A stretch of DNA of 10,172 nt. It comes from Thermomicrobiales bacterium. GTDB lineage: Bacteria; Chloroflexota; Chloroflexia; Thermomicrobiales; UBA6265. Below, in pieces: positions 6,401 to 10,172 of the stretch. Made by a program: the position numbers and the translations under genes. The stretch spans positions 4,496 through 14,667 of the forward strand of contig JAUJMG010000070.1 in NCBI GenBank assembly GCA_030446955.1, in the 5' to 3' direction. Within the stretch, counting starts at the first letter, position 1; each line of letters opens with the position of its first letter. The notes under the pieces are model-generated. The model did not search any database. It was not told the origin of the DNA and was given only the letters and a program-made list of their open reading frames with translations.

Positions 6401-7487
6401 AGCCGACGAAACCGGCGATCTCAAGCTCCTCCTCTCCGTCCCTGAGCAGGACGATCGATCCAGCTCGCGCGCCGAGGGCTGCCACACCCTCGACAACCAC
6501 CGCCGTCGCCACCTCGGCCGGGGTCAGACCCTCTGCCAGAGCGGCGGTCACCACCTGCAGGCGAGCCGTGCGGTCCGCTGCTCGTTCAGCCGCCTGCCTC
6601 GCGCGTTGTTCAGCCTCGTAGAGACGCGCGTTATCAACCGCGAGGGCAGCGCGCTGGGCCAAGTCCTCGGCCAGGGCCAGATCGTCTCGCCCGTAGCGGC
6701 GCCCGGACTCCGCTGCCACCAGCGTCAGGGCCCCCAAGATGCGTCCTCGTGCCGTGAGGGGCACGATGACGTGGGAGGCGATGCCGAGGCCACGGAGAAT
6801 CTGGAGATGGTTCTCGTCTCGCGCCGCCTGAGCGAGAAAGCTATCTGGAAAAGCTGTCTTCAGATCAACCCTGCCGGTCCGGATCACTTGCACGGCCGGA
6901 TTGCCTTCAGCGGCCAGGTTCAACGGGTAGCGATCCTCCAGTTCGCGAGCCCAAGCTCGGTGGCGCGGGTCGCTTGCCTCGTCCGTGACCACCACCCGCC
7001 GTGCACTACCGTCCTCGGCCACCATGTCAAAGACGCACCAGTCAGCCAGCCGTGGCACCGCCAGCTTCGCCAAACCGGCCAGGACGCCGGCCTCGTCCAA
7101 CGCCGACGCCAGCAGCACACTCGCCTCCGCGAGAAAGGCATTGCGCGCTGCGGCCCCTGAGGGGAGCCGGCTGGTTGGGCTGTCGATCGGGCACAGTGTG
7201 ACGAGGGCGAATCCCTCGCCCTCGTTAGGGGCAATCGGAGCAACCGTCCATTCAACATCAACAGGGGCGCGACCCGGCAGGCGTAGCGTCCGGATTGGCT
7301 CTTCAGCAGCCGCATCCGGTATCGGCAGCCCGAGTTCATCCAGAGATCGGCCCCGGAGCCAACCAGGCACAGTGCCTAGCAGCCGCCCGGCCACGGGGTT
7401 GGCGTGGACGACGTGTCCCGCACCGTCAATCAGAAGGACGGCGTCGGGGAGGGCGTCAAGGAGGAGACGATGGTCGATCGGCTCCAC
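3417..7487 (-). CDS. Multi-PAS/GAF sensor histidine kinase, 1356 aa
   Basis: Soluble cytoplasmic sensor kinase with no membrane helix or signal peptide. Domains, numbered from GTG 7487: PAS 1-100, GAF 117-290, GAF 307-469, GAF 487-657, PAS 671-790, GAF 797-967, PAS 983-1102, HisKA 1108-1173, HATPase 1224-1336. The phosphoacceptor is H1118 in SHDLKTPL. The ATP-binding lid has the N box (NLLSNAIKY, N1234 and N1238), G1 box DEGIG (1266-1270), F box (RVFERSYR) and G2 box GLGLGLF (1299-1305), so the kinase core looks active. GAFs 1, 3 and 4 are close internal copies, each starting with an AEAS.LLA segment, carrying an ADWC motif (C151, C521, C832) and ending DNARLY; GAF 2 is diverged. There is no receiver domain and no response regulator in the window. 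The start is GTG 7487, with AGGGAGG four bases before it; the frame stays open to 7661 but that stretch is Arg-rich and overlaps the aconitase terminator hairpin. Ligand and target are unknown. Confidence 0.93.
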   Translation of the reverse strand: MEPIDHRLLLDALPDAVLLIDGAGHVVHANPVAGRLLGTVPGWLRGRSLDELGLPIPDAAAEEPIRTLRLPGRAPVDVEWTVAPIAPNEGEGFALVTLCPIDSPTSRLPSGAAARNAFLAEASVLLASALDEAGVLAGLAKLAVPRLADWCVFDMVAEDGSARRVVVTDEASDPRHRAWARELEDRYPLNLAAEGNPAVQVIRTGRVDLKTAFPDSFLAQAARDENHLQILRGLGIASHVIVPLTARGRILGALTLVAAESGRRYGRDDLALAEDLAQRAALAVDNARLYEAEQRARQAAERAADRTARLQVVTAALAEGLTPAEVATAVVVEGVAALGARAGSIVLLRDGEEELEIAGFVGYPNELIDAWRRFPVAAPVPIAEAVRTGNAVWIESLDDLARRFPNLVASPAITEDQARAAIPLMIDGRIIGAMGLSFSTVRVFDGDDRAFALTLAGQCAQGLERARLYEVEQRARIAAEAAEQQSLLLAEASTLLAGSLDYETTLTRVAGLVVPRIADWCGIHIVEEDGSLSRLAVAHADPTKVAWARELQERYPPDLDAPSGFGAVLRNGRSEVYREISDAMLAATARDQDHLAMLRRIGFRSVMLVPLVTRDRPLGVMTLVSAESGRLFEPDDLALAEALAHRAAQAVDNARLYRQARAAIQRQEEVLAQLDTFLATAPIGLAFLDRDHRFVRVNDALAAMNGLPATAHLGRPIGEVLPSLAPTLDTVIAAVLTTGEPATDILTSSELAGSPGEIGHWLASYYPVRSDQGGGEILGVGAVVTDVTQRKREEDAARFMAEASTLLAGSLDYATTLRSIARLAVAHLADWCIVDMLEADGFIQRVEVAAAYPTGSADAAKLAQHPPASDRNAGVAQVLRTARPELLPEVPEAFLHEVARDADHLAVLRRVGFRSYMGVPLVARGRILGALNFISTRPGRHYSPADLALAEDLARRAALAVDNARLYQEQVQALRRVEELAAERALVLGQIADGVITTDSAGRIIFVNEAARHIHGLAVPGVPVEEYTETYHLLTPAGHPYPPEELPLARAVRRGETTVGAEWRIRRPDGTEVIAEGSAAPVVTEDGTQLGAVLTLRDVTAQREFERQKDDFVLTASHDLKTPLTTIKGWAQLLQHRLERDPSRVKDANAVAAIRDQAEAMQHLIEQLLAAARLQIGQQPAVHRRFGDLHHLAVRLVEQHQPLTDRHTLRVVGLGPGAVVGWWDPDLVGQIAGNLLSNAIKYSPDGGNVDIIVGREGARARLGVRDEGIGIPTAALARVFERSYRVGTGTDVRGVPIEGLGLGLFSAQGLATRLGGRIEVESEEGRGSTFSLVLPLDRRSNRAVPSEGTQTSAPPA

Positions 7488-7580
7488 AGCCCCTCCCTTG
7501 AGGTCAGTCAGGCGCCGTGCGCACCGAGCCCGTCGGCCATATCCGGTCCGCCGCACGCAACCGGTGGCGTTTCGCCGCCG

Positions 7581-7609
7581 ATAGTACGTGACCGGCCCCC
7601 GGCTGTCGA
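7581..7609 (-). promoter_or_regulatory. Sigma70-like promoter for the sensor kinase gene
   Basis: Read on the minus strand, TCGACA (7609-7604; five of six to TTGACA) is followed after 17 bases by TACTAT (7586-7581; four of six to TATAAT). It sits after the aconitase terminator hairpin and about 94 bases before the kinase GTG, predicting a start near 7574. Spacing is ideal and the region is otherwise GC-rich. It supports independent transcription of the kinase and argues against the longer 7661 start. Confidence 0.4.
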
Positions 7610-7638
7610 CGCGAACGGACACCTGCGTAACACTGATC

Positions 7639-7678
7639 GGTCCGGGAGCCGCCGCCTGCACGCAGCGACTCCCGGACC
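7639..7678 (-). terminator. Strong hairpin after aconitase gene
   Basis: The outer ten bases GGTCCGGGAG (7639-7648) and CTCCCGGACC (7669-7678) pair perfectly, beginning 16 bases past the aconitase stop. The stem continues inward to about 17 bp with a six-base loop (7656-7661) if two G-U wobbles are allowed. Those wobbles exist only in RNA made from the minus strand; on the plus strand they would be C-A mismatches. This points to a role in the aconitase transcript. No U run follows, so it may be a U-less terminator or a 3'-end stabiliser. Confidence 0.6.
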
Positions 7679-7694
7679 TGGATCAGCCGCATTC

Positions 7695-10172
<2,478 letters not shown>

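Noticed and set aside
7488..7661. N-terminal extension of the kinase to 7661
   Set aside because: The added 58 residues are Arg-rich, overlap the aconitase terminator hairpin and the promoter-like site, and a well-spaced ribosome binding site marks GTG 7487.

Overview
The window is GC-rich, gene-dense bacterial DNA with nine-in-ten G/C-ending codons in the real frames, GTG starts and long antisense shadow ORFs. The gene content (two TCA-cycle genes, a very long PAS/GAF sensor kinase, a VanZ-like protein and an actinobacteria/Chloroflexota-style conserved hypothetical) fits a high-GC Chloroflexota lineage such as Thermomicrobia, or possibly a high-GC actinobacterium. That placement is inference: no rRNA or tRNA is present to anchor it.

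Layout, left to right. A perfect 15-bp hairpin lies at 9-42. A VanZ-family membrane protein (607-221, minus) and a conserved protein of unknown function (1724-798, minus) follow. A 363-bp divergent spacer (1725-2087) holds several short stem-loops. On the plus strand, 2091-2981 encodes a single-chain succinate dehydrogenase membrane anchor in which an SdhD-like half is fused to an SdhC-like half. No sdhA or sdhB follows it. A 435-bp convergent spacer (2982-3416) contains what looks like the C-terminal tail of a decayed RelE-type toxin gene on the minus strand. A soluble 1356-residue hybrid sensor histidine kinase (PAS-GAF-GAF-GAF-PAS-GAF-PAS-HisKA-HATPase) occupies 7487-3417 on the minus strand. 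Upstream of it, also minus, is an aconitase A gene (from beyond 10172 down to 7695) whose first ~80 codons lie outside the window.

How the genes relate. Aconitase and the SDH anchor belong to the same pathway, the TCA cycle. The kinase sits between them but is probably transcribed on its own: a strong minus-strand hairpin (7678-7639) directly follows the aconitase stop, and a sigma70-like promoter (7609-7581) precedes the kinase GTG start. The kinase has no response regulator in the window, so its target is unknown. The most noteworthy items are the SdhD-SdhC fusion with an extra linking helix and both heme histidines kept, and the triplicated Cys-containing GAF cassette in the kinase. I see no phage, CRISPR, IS element or complete defence system here.
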